Counted from the stretch's first letter, positions 1-9,417 are shown. The stretch is 64,000 nt of DNA from Leptospiraceae bacterium (GCA_016708435.1 JADJFV010000001.1:372001-436000), one strand, 5' to 3'. The notes: generated by a model from the letters alone, not told the origin. Numbers and translations are program-made.

Positions 1-27
1 TTTTTAATACAGTAAAATTGTATACCT

Positions 28-1527
28 ATGGAAAATTCTAAGAGTTCTAAATTTAAAACCCTCACTTCTATCCAAAATAATATAACAACCCATGATGACA
101 AACCAAAAGAGGAATGTGCTATATTCGGAATGTATAACAATGCAGAAGCTGCCAATTTTACCTATTTGGGGCTGTATTCAATGCAACATAGAGGTCAGGA
201 ATCAAGCGGAATCGTTTCGACCGATGGTGACAATCTCTATCGATATGCTGGAATGGGGCTAGTTGCCAATCTATTCAACCAAGAAAAGCTCAAAGAACTC
301 AAAGGTCATGCAGCTATAGGACATAATCGCTACTCCACAACCGGAGATAGTTTTTTACGAAATGCACAGCCAGTTCGTGTGGAATGGCATCTCGGCGGAA
401 TCCCCCTTGCTCATAATGGGAATCTTGTAAATTCCTATGATATAAGAAAAAAACTCGGCGAAGAAGGAAGTATCTTCCAAACCACGATCGATTCTGAAGT
501 AATCGTTCACCTCATGGCAAAATCCAAATCTAAAGTTCTTCTTGACGCACTAGCCGAAGCTCTTCGCCAAATAGAAGGAGCATACTCCTTGTTAATCTTA
601 ACAAATAAAATGTTAATTGCGGTGCGAGATCCAAATGGATTTCGTCCCCTTGTTATGGGTCAAAAGAATGACGGCACAATCGTGTTTGCCTCTGAGACTT
701 GTGCTTTTGATATTACAGACACTCATTATGTGAGAGATGTTGCTCCTGGAGAAATGGTAGTCGTTGATAGCTTTGGGGTTAAGTCTTATTTTCCGTTCAC
801 TGAGCGCAAACACAGTCTATGTATTTTTGAATTCATTTACTTTTCTCGTCCTGACTCTTATATTTTTGGCGAATCAGTTTACAAGGTCCGTAAAAAATTG
901 GGTGAATACTTATCGCGCGAACTTCCTGTTGAGGCTGATGTTGTTATACCGGTGCCAGATTCTGCGAACATTGCAGCCCTAGGATACTCCGAAGCAACAG
1001 GTATTCCTTATAGAACCGGTCTTATCCGTTCACATTATATTGGTAGAACATTCATTGAACCAGACCAAAAGATTCGTGACTTTGGTGCAAAAATAAAATA
1101 CAACGTTGTGCGCGAAGTCATTGACGGCAAACGCGTAGTAGTCGTTGACGATTCAATCATGCGCGGAACTACAAGTCGAAAAATTGTAAAAATGATCCGT
1201 AACGCAGGGGCAAAAGAAATTCATATGCGAATTTCTGCTCCACCAACTGTTTCTCCCTGCTATTATGGAATTGATATACCTACGCATAACGAGTTAATTG
1301 CGTCTTCTCATACAATTGAGGAAATTCGAAAGTATCTGCGCGTTGATTCTATAGCATATCTCAGTATGGAAGCAACGCACAAATCAGTAGAGCAAGATGT
1401 AAAGAATTCAAATTATTGTGATGCATGTTTTACTGGAAAATATCCAATTAAATTTGATACATCAAAGCATAGTAATCAAAAGACTTTGTTTCAAGAATTT
1501 GGATTAGAGAATACAGCGAATTATTAA
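28..1527 (+). CDS. purF: Amidophosphoribosyltransferase (PurF)
   Basis: Catalyses the first committed step of purine synthesis, converting PRPP and glutamine to 5-phosphoribosylamine in the cytoplasm. The N-terminal Ntn glutaminase has its nucleophile at Cys30 (ECAIFG) after a 29-residue leader that would be cleaved off; glutaminase motifs HNRYSTTG and HNGNL follow. The C-terminal phosphoribosyltransferase domain has the PRPP loop VVVVDDSIMRG. Four Cys that hold a [4Fe-4S] cluster in the Bacillus-type enzyme appear conserved (in CIFEFIYFSRP, SPCYYG and YCDACFTGKYP), so an iron-sulfur form is expected. Length (499 aa) is normal. There is no clear Shine-Dalgarno sequence before the ATG. It is convergent with the next gene. 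Confidence 0.97.
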   Translation: MENSKSSKFKTLTSIQNNITTHDDKPKEECAIFGMYNNAEAANFTYLGLYSMQHRGQESSGIVSTDGDNLYRYAGMGLVANLFNQEKLKELKGHAAIGHNRYSTTGDSFLRNAQPVRVEWHLGGIPLAHNGNLVNSYDIRKKLGEEGSIFQTTIDSEVIVHLMAKSKSKVLLDALAEALRQIEGAYSLLILTNKMLIAVRDPNGFRPLVMGQKNDGTIVFASETCAFDITDTHYVRDVAPGEMVVVDSFGVKSYFPFTERKHSLCIFEFIYFSRPDSYIFGESVYKVRKKLGEYLSRELPVEADVVIPVPDSANIAALGYSEATGIPYRTGLIRSHYIGRTFIEPDQKIRDFGAKIKYNVVREVIDGKRVVVVDDSIMRGTTSRKIVKMIRNAGAKEIHMRISAPPTVSPCYYGIDIPTHNELIASSHTIEEIRKYLRVDSIAYLSMEATHKSVEQDVKNSNYCDACFTGKYPIKFDTSKHSNQKTLFQEFGLENTANY

Positions 1528-1551
1528 GACTTATCTTGCGAAAATGAGTTA

Positions 1552-2049
1552 CTAAATATGTCCTCTGTAGGCACGAAATGCATTCCAAGTAATCTGAGCT
1601 TGACCCATATGACTTGCTTCGTGCCAATTGAGTAAATGAAGAATTTCTCTATGAGTCTTTTCTGCGGCTAAGTGAGGTTTGTCTTCAATTTTTTCTGGAG
1701 AGAGAGATTCGAAGTAGTTATGATACGGACTAGTTGTAGTTTCAAGTGCGGATAATATCTCTTCGACTTTGACAATAATCTTGGGATTAGGAACAGAGCC
1801 ATTTCCATAAGCCTTTACTAAATCAGGATACTTTGCATCTTGGTTCAGTATTCGAAAGTTGAGATAACGATCATATGTCGCTGCACAGTGCATCAATTGC
1901 CAGGCGATATGCGCTCTTCCTTTTCCAAAAGGCATACTCCATTGAAGTGCTTCTTGTGCATAAGGAGTAGCTTCGATTTCTTTAATAAAGCCAATCAAAC
2001 GGGAACGGATGTATTTATGTTGGTCAATCAGTGTATTAATTTCATTCAT
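1552..2049 (-). CDS. DinB-superfamily (four-helix, metal-binding) protein
   Basis: A 165-residue all-helical protein. His residues sit at the expected places for the DinB/YfiT metal site: HIAWQLMHCAATYDRYL near residues 48-64, and NWHEASHMGQ near 140-149. Family members bind a divalent metal and often act as thiol-dependent transferases, but most have no known substrate. This is not DNA polymerase IV, which was also once called DinB and lies at 42671. It is immediately upstream of nothing obviously related: the glycosyltransferase that starts at 3204 and ends at 2053 is transcribed into it with a 3-base gap, so the two may share a transcript. Confidence 0.7.
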   Translation of the reverse strand: MNEINTLIDQHKYIRSRLIGFIKEIEATPYAQEALQWSMPFGKGRAHIAWQLMHCAATYDRYLNFRILNQDAKYPDLVKAYGNGSVPNPKIIVKVEEILSALETTTSPYHNYFESLSPEKIEDKPHLAAEKTHREILHLLNWHEASHMGQAQITWNAFRAYRGHI

Positions 2050-2052
2050 ATT

Positions 2053-3204
2053 TTAGCGATTCTTCTCTTGCCATGTAAAATTTTTATTCAAGAAATAATT
2101 TCCAGCCGTTGCTAAAACGATTCCTGCGAAATTACAAAGATAAGTTAACTCAGGAAATAGATATTCAGGAAATGTATCTTGAATCAATTGATAGGTAAAT
2201 CTCCAAACAGAAATTTGCACAATAAAACCAATGATAGAAACTATATTGAATTTAACAAATCCCTTTACGTTATCCGCAAGCCCATTGATCTTTGAATCAC
2301 TAAACGTCCATAGATTATTGATTATATAATTACTCAATACACTTATTTCAAAACCAAATGCAACAGCAAGAAAAGGCTTTGTAAAATTATCATAATAGCC
2401 ATGTGCACTTGCCGGATGTAAAAAACTCATGGCAATGAATTGCCCAAATAAATTTACAAATACACCGGTTAATCCAGTGAAACCGTATTTTAAAAATGTA
2501 ATAGAAATAAAATTTCCAAATCGGATATCATAAAGTGCTACAAGATAATTTTGAATTACCGAGCCGGACATTTTTGTTTCGCCGTGAATGCGAGTTTTAA
2601 AAACAAAGCCAACTTCTTTTGCGCGAATTCCTTTTTTTCTAGCTAGAAATTCTAATAGAATTTTAAATCCACGCGGATTAATCACAGGCACTAGCTCTTC
2701 ATATAAATCTCTTCTTAAAATAAAGAATCCCGACATAGGATCTCCAACAGGTATAGGAAGCATGATCTTTGCAAGTAGAGTTGCGCCTTTACTCATCATC
2801 TTGCGGATAATACCCCATTCTCCGTAACCACCATCACCCACAACACGACTTCCAACTACTATATCATGACTGGCAAGTTCGCCAATCATCTTAGGAATAA
2901 TGTTTTCATCATGTTGCAAGTCTGCATCCATCACGCCAAGGTATTTGCCATTAGCCAGTGCCATACCGTCAAGCACAGCAGAGCTGAGTCCTTTTTTGTT
3001 GACTCTTCTTAATACTCGCACTCTCGGCTCTTCCGAAAATTTTTCTTGGACAACTTTCCAAGTTAGATCTTTAGAGTCATCATCTACAACAATGATCTCA
3101 AAGCTAATCTTGGAAGCGGATAATAGAGATATAACTCTAGGAATTAGAATGCAGATATTCTCTGCTTCATTAAATGTTGGAATTACTAAGCTGAAGTCTA
3201 TCAT
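2053..3204 (-). CDS. GT2 glycosyltransferase fused to a GtrA-like membrane domain
   Basis: N-terminal about 230 residues are a GT-A glycosyltransferase family 2 domain of the polyprenol-phosphate mannosyl/glucosyl transferase type: SLVIPTFNEAENI, the nucleotide-binding VVDDDSKD and the metal-binding DADLQHDE are all present. Residues about 240-380 hold four hydrophobic segments typical of GtrA flippase-like proteins, including SNYIINNLWTFSD and the terminal NYFLNKNFTWQ. The likely role is transferring a sugar from a nucleotide donor to a polyprenyl phosphate and moving the lipid-linked sugar across the inner membrane for envelope glycan synthesis. The fused arrangement is common. The sugar and acceptor cannot be told from sequence. 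Confidence 0.88.
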   Translation of the reverse strand: MIDFSLVIPTFNEAENICILIPRVISLLSASKISFEIIVVDDDSKDLTWKVVQEKFSEEPRVRVLRRVNKKGLSSAVLDGMALANGKYLGVMDADLQHDENIIPKMIGELASHDIVVGSRVVGDGGYGEWGIIRKMMSKGATLLAKIMLPIPVGDPMSGFFILRRDLYEELVPVINPRGFKILLEFLARKKGIRAKEVGFVFKTRIHGETKMSGSVIQNYLVALYDIRFGNFISITFLKYGFTGLTGVFVNLFGQFIAMSFLHPASAHGYYDNFTKPFLAVAFGFEISVLSNYIINNLWTFSDSKINGLADNVKGFVKFNIVSIIGFIVQISVWRFTYQLIQDTFPEYLFPELTYLCNFAGIVLATAGNYFLNKNFTWQEKNR

Positions 3205-3250
3205 TTAAAAATTTTATTGTGGAATTACGTTTGCTGCATTGCAGTTGATT

Positions 3251-3973
3251 TTACCGGAAATAGTAATTGGGGTTGAACCTGTCCAGCAGTATTATTTGAA
3301 ACCAAGTACCAATTATATAATCTTGCGTAAAGCATTTCGTGGTAGTTATACTTGAAGTGCATTTACCATCTCCTGTGGTATTACATTCAACTGGAGTTGT
3401 TGTATTGCTTGCACTGCTTGGTGTAAATGTTCCTCTTAAGTTTAAATCTACAATTAAAAAAGTTAAATTCTGTGCAGCATTATTTGTTTCGTCTATATAG
3501 CCTAGACTCTGTCCTGTCCATTTCACCGTTCCTTGTGTCCCTTTGACTGTGTGTCCAAAAATTCCACCGGTTAATGTAAAACCTTGTTGTTGATCTAGCG
3601 CACCTTGGAATTGGTTGGAGTCGTATTGAAACTTCATAGTCAACGTTTCCCCAGTTTTAAAAACCAATTGGCTTAAGATAATTCTTCTAGATGTAGAAGT
3701 TCCTGTTGTTCCCGTTGTTGGAACCGCTCCCACCCCACCTGGAGTAGGCGTTGCTCCTGCCGTTGTCCCGGGCGTCGCAATACCACAGTTAGTCGTTAAG
3801 GATTTATCAATGTCACGAGTATTAAAATATGCCACTGAGCCTTCAGGACCAAGAAGAGAAGTGATTTCCGGAAATGCAAGCTTCGTCTTGTTCTCATCTT
3901 TGCTCTTGAGAGAAATATTTGTATTGCAAGATATGCTTGCAAGAATCAGTAATAATAGAATTATTTTATTCAT
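3251..3973 (-). CDS. Secreted lipoprotein, C-terminus frameshifted
   Basis: Begins with a short signal peptide and lipobox ending at Cys16 (LASISC). A Pro/Thr/Gly-rich linker spans about residues 66-96, followed by a beta-rich region with no recognised domain. The last residues after GTWFQ look unnatural. Adding one base in the AAA run near 3297 and another near 3285 restores a frame ending GSTPITISGKINC...VIPQ, with stop at 3214-3216, 10 bases before the downstream glycosyltransferase start. The listed stop is therefore probably an artefact or a recent mutation. Function unknown. Confidence 0.7.
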   Translation of the reverse strand: MNKIILLLLILASISCNTNISLKSKDENKTKLAFPEITSLLGPEGSVAYFNTRDIDKSLTTNCGIATPGTTAGATPTPGGVGAVPTTGTTGTSTSRRIILSQLVFKTGETLTMKFQYDSNQFQGALDQQQGFTLTGGIFGHTVKGTQGTVKWTGQSLGYIDETNNAAQNLTFLIVDLNLRGTFTPSSASNTTTPVECNTTGDGKCTSSITTTKCFTQDYIIGTWFQIILLDRFNPNYYFR

Positions 3974-4033
3974 AACTACCTTCTATCGTTTAGACATCGA
4001 CTCGAACTTCAAGTAGTTTTTTATTTTCCAATC

Positions 4034-4068
4034 TTGTCATCCCCGAAATTTTCTGTCGGGGATGACAA
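4034..4068. repeat. Perfect 13-bp palindrome (REP-like unit)
   Basis: Arms TTGTCATCCCCGA and TCGGGGATGACAA pair perfectly around a 9-base loop. It lies between the stop of the ComFB-like gene and the start of the lipoprotein gene, both on the minus strand. No T-tract follows on either strand, so it is not a textbook terminator. The same TGTCATYCCC / CGGGGATGACA sequence recurs at 35153-35260, which suggests a dispersed repeat. Confidence 0.75.
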
Positions 4069-4071
4069 AAC

Positions 4072-4362
4072 CTATTTAACATAATGAATCGGATTTGCTT
4101 CTACCTTTTTAATACCGGCAAAGATTGCATTTCTAATTTCTTCGATGGAAAGAAGGTATTCCGGCTTCTTTCCTTTTTCCGCATAGATAGGAGGCAGTTG
4201 ATTGAGAGCGTAAGCAAAAACATCTTGAACTGAAATTTGTTCCCAACCCCAAGCAGGATATTCTTGAATAATATTCTTTAGCTCGTTTCGAATATCTTCT
4301 TCCACGGAGTTTGCAACTTTACTCGTCCATTTCTCGATGTGAACTACATTTGATTGGCTCAT
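4072..4362 (-). CDS. ComFB-family protein
   Basis: A 96-residue protein whose middle, VQDVFAYALNQLPPIYA, matches the characteristic ComFB (late competence development) motif of Asp/Val, Ala-Leu-Asn and Leu-Pro-Pro-x-Tyr. ComFB proteins in other bacteria have been linked to competence, and some cyanobacterial members bind cyclic di-nucleotides. No competence genes are nearby. It is the last gene of the Gld-like operon, 8 bases after the YkgJ-like gene. Confidence 0.7.
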   Translation of the reverse strand: MSQSNVVHIEKWTSKVANSVEEDIRNELKNIIQEYPAWGWEQISVQDVFAYALNQLPPIYAEKGKKPEYLLSIEEIRNAIFAGIKKVEANPIHYVK

Positions 4363-4370
4363 AGGTTCCT

Positions 4371-4829
4371 CTATTTAGTTTTCTTCAAAGTCTTTTTTGG
4401 CTTCGAAACTACTTTCTTTGTTTTCTTTTTCTTCTCTTCTTCGAGATAACTGAGAAGTGCATCAGGTGTCATGAATAAATGAGTGTGATCTTTTCCAGTT
4501 CTAGAACAAGAAGACGCAGAGTAGTCTTTACATAGTTTCGGACGAGTTGGATAAATTCCACACTTTCCATCGCTTTGTAATTTTGTGCAGGGGGTAATAA
4601 AGAGTAAATTCCAGCCTTTGTCGTTATCAATATAAATCTGAACATTCTTGTGCAATAGATACCAAGTGTATAAGTCAATTTGATCTTTTGAGCGAGGCTT
4701 TTGAATATCAACAGAAACATACCTACAACAGCCTGTGCATTTACAACAAATCTCTGACTCGGTCATCTTATCTTCGTTTTCAAATTTTGGAAATACTAAC
4801 GGAGTATCCCCTTTTGTTAATTCGAGCAT
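4371..4829 (-). CDS. YkgJ-type cysteine-cluster protein
   Basis: Contains the CCxCxxCC pattern (ICCKCTGCCRYV, about residues 27-38) and later Cys in FITPCTKL, GKCGIYPTRPKLC and SSC. This is the layout of the UPF0153/YkgJ family, proposed to bind zinc or an Fe-S cluster. The C-terminal 25 residues are an extended Lys-rich tail (KKKKTKK and similar), suggesting contact with nucleic acid or acidic partners. It is one base after the stop of the ComFB-side spacing and one base before the DUF4340 gene stop at 4831, so it is co-transcribed with the ABC genes. Biochemical role unknown. Confidence 0.75.
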   Translation of the reverse strand: MLELTKGDTPLVFPKFENEDKMTESEICCKCTGCCRYVSVDIQKPRSKDQIDLYTWYLLHKNVQIYIDNDKGWNLLFITPCTKLQSDGKCGIYPTRPKLCKDYSASSCSRTGKDHTHLFMTPDALLSYLEEEKKKKTKKVVSKPKKTLKKTK

Positions 4830-4830
4830 T

Positions 4831-5880
4831 CTATTTTCCTTTTGGTTCTGTCCATTCAGGTTCAGATTGAATTTTTTTTAGCAAGTCAAGCATTTGTGAA
4901 ACTGACTGCTCGGTAGTATAAGAAGGAGACTGTGCTGTAAGTTTTTCGACTTCTTTTAAAACCGGATAATAGGATTTATTTTTCAAATCGACTTTAGGGA
5001 AAAGCTTTATTTTCATGCGCAATCCATTTATTAAAAAAACATCTACTTGTGCGAAAGTCTCTGATGCAACAAGCTCCTTAGCTACAGCAAATCCTTCTCC
5101 GTCTGGCTCATCAGGAAAAAGTTCGGCTTTAAAGGATTGCAAGTAGGCAAATAGATTGGCTCCATCATTTGGATTCATTCTGAATTTTCCATTCACAACT
5201 TTATACCATTTACTGACTTGCACGCCATTTTTTACTTCAGGAATATTTTCAACCGTTAGGCGAATTCCATTTGCTTGAAATTGAATGCGAGCGATTTCAA
5301 ATTCACCAAATCGTGTATAATATCTTTCTCTCAGTTCAAATGGAGAATTGGAAAATTTTTGAAAGATATGAGAGCCTGCGGTAAATAAGTCTTTGTCGCA
5401 AAGTAAATAGCGATACGACTTATCACGAGTTTCCTCTCCAAGATAAATTTTCTTTTCTATCTTTGAAGAGCTTTTTATTTCTAGAGAGGGAGAAGTCTCT
5501 GTTGAAATTTGAAATTTTTCAAGTAACTCTGGCTTGGCAGAATTGATTGACTTAGTAGTGAGCACAGACATTTCTGTAAAAAGATTTTTTACATTGTAAT
5601 TTCCTTCATACAGATAAGGCTGCTTTGTATCGGTGTCAATTCCTTCAAGAGTAAAATGCGGCGCAGTCTTAAGTCCTGTTTCTATCTTTTTAAATACTAT
5701 TTCAGAAGAAAAAAATTTTGAAAACTCTGAATTATTCTTAGGCGGAATATAACGAATCTCTTCTGGCTTGATTTTCCAGTAGCTTACATCCGTTAGCCCT
5801 TGTTCATGCCTTTCTTCTGATAGAAAGAATACAACGCCTAAAATAACAAAAGCTAAACCAATAAGTAAAATCTTTTTCAT
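4831..5880 (-). CDS. DUF4340 protein of Gld-like ABC system
   Basis: One N-terminal membrane segment (about residues 4-20) is followed by a large non-cytoplasmic domain of the DUF4340 type, with repeated beta-rich segments such as KKIYLGEETRDKSYRYLL and FEIARIQF. DUF4340 proteins usually sit beside GldG-like ABC subunits, as here. The start codon overlaps the stop of the upstream GldG-like gene by 4 bases, indicating translational coupling. It probably forms the extracytoplasmic part of the ABC complex. Substrate unknown. Confidence 0.82.
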   Translation of the reverse strand: MKKILLIGLAFVILGVVFFLSEERHEQGLTDVSYWKIKPEEIRYIPPKNNSEFSKFFSSEIVFKKIETGLKTAPHFTLEGIDTDTKQPYLYEGNYNVKNLFTEMSVLTTKSINSAKPELLEKFQISTETSPSLEIKSSSKIEKKIYLGEETRDKSYRYLLCDKDLFTAGSHIFQKFSNSPFELRERYYTRFGEFEIARIQFQANGIRLTVENIPEVKNGVQVSKWYKVVNGKFRMNPNDGANLFAYLQSFKAELFPDEPDGEGFAVAKELVASETFAQVDVFLINGLRMKIKLFPKVDLKNKSYYPVLKEVEKLTAQSPSYTTEQSVSQMLDLLKKIQSEPEWTEPKGK

Positions 5881-7748
5881 TTCTTACGCTTCCTTACAAT
5901 CACATAGAACGAGAGTAAAGACACTACCAGCATTGGATACAGGAATAAACCAACTGACCAAATAATTATCTTTTGTGAATCTGAAATTGAAATAATCTCA
6001 AGCTCTTCTTTCTTTGGAATAATTTTTTCGGTAAGAGGAGATTGGTTGAGCCAGTTTACGCTATTGACTGCAAGGATAGTATTTAGATTGTATTGCAAAT
6101 AACGGTTTGTAATCCAAGAAGTTCCCGAATAGATTACGATTCGAGCAGGATTTTCCGTCTTAGCAGGATTAGCCGCATCTTCCTTTGTAGAAAGAATTGT
6201 TCCGAGGATAAAACTATTTTGTTTTTCCTCTTTGTCTAGTTTGCCATTTTTATTCAAATCAGCAAATGCACTAAATCCTGATTCTAGAAGAGTCCAATTG
6301 GTTAAAGACGTGTTAGCCGTTGGCTTGGATTCAAAGTATCCATTTCCAAAAAACAAAACTCCTGTTTCTTTTTTAGTGAACAACTCTTCAATCGGATGAG
6401 CCTGAAATTTATTGGCGATAATTTCGGGTCTACCCTCAACTTGCCGCAGGTTCTCTTTCTTATATACAAGACCTGCTTTTTCAAGAAGCCAGGAAAAATC
6501 CTCTGTTCCTGCCGGATCTATCGTGATAAATAATTTTCCATTTCGCTCTATGTAAGAAAGAATAGTATTACGCGCTGTTTCGGAAAAGGCGAGAGTCGGT
6601 CCTGCAATAAAAAGAACCTCTGCATCATCCGGAATTTTTTCAGGCCAGCCCTCTGTAAAACCTAGCTCTTTGATTTGATAATTGTAAAAAGCGAGAACAT
6701 TGGTTAGCTTTGTAATCTGTTCATCGGGCAAATTCTGAAAACCCGCTCCATAGCGTTCGCCATTAGACGCTGTAAAATAAATATTCTTTCGCGAAGTGGA
6801 AACATTGATAATACCCTGCACAAGTTTACGTTCAATGCTCTCTAAGTCTTTCTTTGTCTGAACAATTACACGCTCTTCTGTATACGGATTTGCACCCGAA
6901 TCTGTGACAGCTTTAAGACTTCGAATCAAAATAATTCCATTCGAAACTTGCGGATAATCTGCCATTAACTCCTTTTCAACATCTGCATTTATAAACTTAA
7001 CAGAAATAAAAGGACTAGCAGATTTTAATTGATCTAGAATAATTTCTACTTCGGGACGAATAAATCCAAGTGCAAAACTTTCCTCTCTAGTTCTATCATC
7101 CGATTCCAAAGGACGGGGGAAAAATGCTGTTACCTGTATTTCTTTTTTAACTTCTTTAAGAATTTGTCTAGATGTTGGGGAAAAAGAAAATTTACCAATA
7201 GCACTTAAATCAAAATTATAATTCTTTTGGACTGCAAAGTAATTTACAGCGACGAGTAAGGGGCTAATCCAGAGAAAACTATAAATCGTATTTTGTAGAA
7301 TGGAATTCTTTTTTATTTTAAGATTGTGATATGCCTGAAAGGATTGGCGCGAGATTTCTAATAGAATTGTAAAAATTAAAAATGCTAGGGAGCTAAGAAT
7401 GATTAAGATTAAAAGAAAATCTCTTACCTTGGGCAGAGAACTTGCTTGCTCGGCAATCCCCGCTTCCGTCGGAAAATCAAGATACTCCCGCAATTGATAG
7501 AGCAAAAATGAACTTAGCCCAATGCCTGAAACAAGAAAGCGCATTCTTCTTTGCGTATCCACTTCTTCTGTGCGAGACTGAATGAACCTATAAATCAAAT
7601 CTGCCGAAACAAACAAGACTGCGATAATACTCCATAGAAATTTTCCAAAGGATGAAGTAAATGCGTCAGCCGAAATAAAATAAACAAAAAGGGAAACGAG
7701 AGAAATAAATGGAAAAAGTAAATTCAAATTCATTCTTATCCTACCCAA
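5877..7748 (-). CDS. GldG-like auxiliary ABC transport protein
   Basis: A 623-residue membrane protein. It has several N-terminal membrane segments (to about residue 185), a long extracytoplasmic domain of the GldG/ABC-type uncharacterised family (motifs KEIQVTAFFPRPLE, VIFIAGP-like LFIAGPTLAFSE and GKLFITIDPAG), and a C-terminal membrane segment followed by a basic tail (VRKRKK). In Bacteroidetes GldG works with GldA and GldF in gliding or surface secretion. In other phyla the same trio is widespread with unknown cargo. The start overlaps the end of the permease gene by 13 bases. Confidence 0.82.
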   Translation of the reverse strand: MGRIRMNLNLLFPFISLVSLFVYFISADAFTSSFGKFLWSIIAVLFVSADLIYRFIQSRTEEVDTQRRMRFLVSGIGLSSFLLYQLREYLDFPTEAGIAEQASSLPKVRDFLLILIILSSLAFLIFTILLEISRQSFQAYHNLKIKKNSILQNTIYSFLWISPLLVAVNYFAVQKNYNFDLSAIGKFSFSPTSRQILKEVKKEIQVTAFFPRPLESDDRTREESFALGFIRPEVEIILDQLKSASPFISVKFINADVEKELMADYPQVSNGIILIRSLKAVTDSGANPYTEERVIVQTKKDLESIERKLVQGIINVSTSRKNIYFTASNGERYGAGFQNLPDEQITKLTNVLAFYNYQIKELGFTEGWPEKIPDDAEVLFIAGPTLAFSETARNTILSYIERNGKLFITIDPAGTEDFSWLLEKAGLVYKKENLRQVEGRPEIIANKFQAHPIEELFTKKETGVLFFGNGYFESKPTANTSLTNWTLLESGFSAFADLNKNGKLDKEEKQNSFILGTILSTKEDAANPAKTENPARIVIYSGTSWITNRYLQYNLNTILAVNSVNWLNQSPLTEKIIPKKEELEIISISDSQKIIIWSVGLFLYPMLVVSLLSFYVIVRKRKK

Positions 7749-8461
7749 CGTCTAGATTCAAGTGATTTGATTGTGAGATATAGAAATGTAAAAATTCCAG
7801 AAAAGAAAAATACAAATCCCGAAAGTGGAAGCACGCCTTTCGAAAATGCAATGAAGTGCGAAAAAATATGCAAATGAAATAAAATCGAGCGAGTCTTTGC
7901 TTGAAATAAATGTGAGAAAAATCCCAATACCCAGAGAGTCATTACGATTAATACTGCGATGAGTAGAGATAGCATTTGATTTTTTCCGAGGCTACTCCCG
8001 AACATCCCCACCGAATAGATGAAGCATCCTAAAAGAAAAACACCAGTGCTGCCCGTAAAGAAAATATAAAGTGGAGCCTTCCAGAAAGAATAGAGTAAAA
8101 CTGGAAAGAGTCCATTGATGAAAACTGTTATGATAAAGCATACGAATGCGCCAAATAGGAATTTACCCACAACAATGTCCATATCAGAAATCGGAGAAGT
8201 GTAAAGTAATTCCATCGTGCCTTTGTTTTTTTCTTCTACTATACTTCCCATTGATAAGATCATCATAGAAATGATAATCGTTGACATGAAGCTAAAGAAG
8301 GTAATAACAGTTGCCTCTTCGTAATTATTACTTCCGTGAAAATTTGAAATCAAAACAAGAAGTGCGTTTAAGACAGCAGTTCCACCAAGAACGAGGGCAG
8401 CCATATAAGTATTAAAGAATAATTTACATTCTTTCAAAAAAATCCATTTGATATTTTGCAT
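7736..8461 (-). CDS. ABC-2 type permease (GldF-like)
   Basis: A 241-residue protein with six predicted membrane segments and the ABC-2 permease signature around VEEKNKGTMELLYTSPISD, about residues 75-93. It is the membrane subunit for the ATPase encoded just upstream (11-base gap). Together with the GldG-like and DUF4340 proteins it forms an inner-membrane exporter complex. The start ATG is placed next to the operon's previous stop, which fits coupled translation. Confidence 0.88.
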   Translation of the reverse strand: MQNIKWIFLKECKLFFNTYMAALVLGGTAVLNALLVLISNFHGSNNYEEATVITFFSFMSTIIISMMILSMGSIVEEKNKGTMELLYTSPISDMDIVVGKFLFGAFVCFIITVFINGLFPVLLYSFWKAPLYIFFTGSTGVFLLGCFIYSVGMFGSSLGKNQMLSLLIAVLIVMTLWVLGFFSHLFQAKTRSILFHLHIFSHFIAFSKGVLPLSGFVFFFSGIFTFLYLTIKSLESRRWVG

Positions 8462-8472
8462 AATAAAATCTC

Positions 8473-9417
8473 CTAGATACGATCAATAAAAAATTGTTCG
8501 AGAGTTAGATCTTCTTTCTTCAATAGTTCTAACTTGAAATCTTTTGTATGTAATCCAAGTAGCAATTGATCTCGATAGGAATCGATGTCTGTAGGTTTTA
8601 CCGAGAACAGATAATAGTCCTTATTCTCTTCGACTATCTTTACAATCGCCTCTTTCGAGATATTTTCAAGGAAGGATTGACAGGCTATTTTCGAACTGCT
8701 TCTAAGTCCAACATGGAGTTCAGAAATTTTCTGCATTTCATTTTCTAACTGAGTGCGAGAATAATCATAAACCAATTTTCCTTCATGCAAGAATAGAAAC
8801 CTATCACATACCAAATATACTTCCGAGAGTATATGACTGGAGATAATGACTGTATGCTCCATTGATAGATTTTTTATTAGGTGGCGGATTTCTACGATTT
8901 GCCGCGGATCAAGTCCACTGATCGGCTCATCCATTATAACCACTTTAGGATTTCCTAATAGCGCCTGGGCAATACCAACTCTCTTTCTAAATCCTAAGGA
9001 GAGATGAGCTATGAAGGTATCTTTGACATCTATAAGATTTGTCGTCTCACATACACGTAGAATTTCAGAAGAAATATCTTGAACTCCCTTTATATGTGCG
9101 ACAAATTCTAAATAGTCGCTAACGGTAAAGTCTTCGTAGAGTGGAGGGGTTTCAGGTAAATAGCCAACTTTTCGCTTAATTTCAAGAGGCTCCGTAAATG
9201 AATTCAATTCATCTATCCATACCTCGCCTTCATTTGGAATTAAAAATCCACTCAGAATTCGAATCGTGGTAGTTTTACCGGATCCATTTAAACCCAATAG
9301 ACCAACGACCTCGCCCTTATTGATTTGAAAATTTAAACCGCTAATGGCAACCTTTTCAGAATAATATTTTGTTAGATTTTGAACTTTAATCATAGACTTA
9401 GTTGAAACATAACTCAA
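8473..9417 (-). CDS. ABC transporter ATPase (GldA-like)
   Basis: Walker A GLNGSGKT is at about residues 42-49, Walker B is VVIMDEPISGLD, and the H-loop His is in VIISSHIL. The signature motif is an atypical LSLGFRKR instead of LSGGQ, seen in many ABC-2 exporter ATPases. The C-terminal 90 residues are an accessory domain typical of this subfamily. It energises the permease and GldG-like subunits downstream. First gene of the operon; an internal ATG at 9393 (MIKVQNLTKYY) is the more typical family start. Confidence 0.92.
   Translation of the reverse strand: MSYVSTKSMIKVQNLTKYYSEKVAISGLNFQINKGEVVGLLGLNGSGKTTTIRILSGFLIPNEGEVWIDELNSFTEPLEIKRKVGYLPETPPLYEDFTVSDYLEFVAHIKGVQDISSEILRVCETTNLIDVKDTFIAHLSLGFRKRVGIAQALLGNPKVVIMDEPISGLDPRQIVEIRHLIKNLSMEHTVIISSHILSEVYLVCDRFLFLHEGKLVYDYSRTQLENEMQKISELHVGLRSSSKIACQSFLENISKEAIVKIVEENKDYYLFSVKPTDIDSYRDQLLLGLHTKDFKLELLKKEDLTLEQFFIDRI

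Noticed and set aside
1552..2049. DNA polymerase IV
   Set aside because: The DinB name is shared, but this protein is a small metal-binding four-helix protein; the polymerase is at 42671.
4034..4068. Rho-independent terminator
   Set aside because: The stem is perfect, but no T-tract follows on either strand, and the same sequence recurs at 35 kb, so a repeat is a better label.
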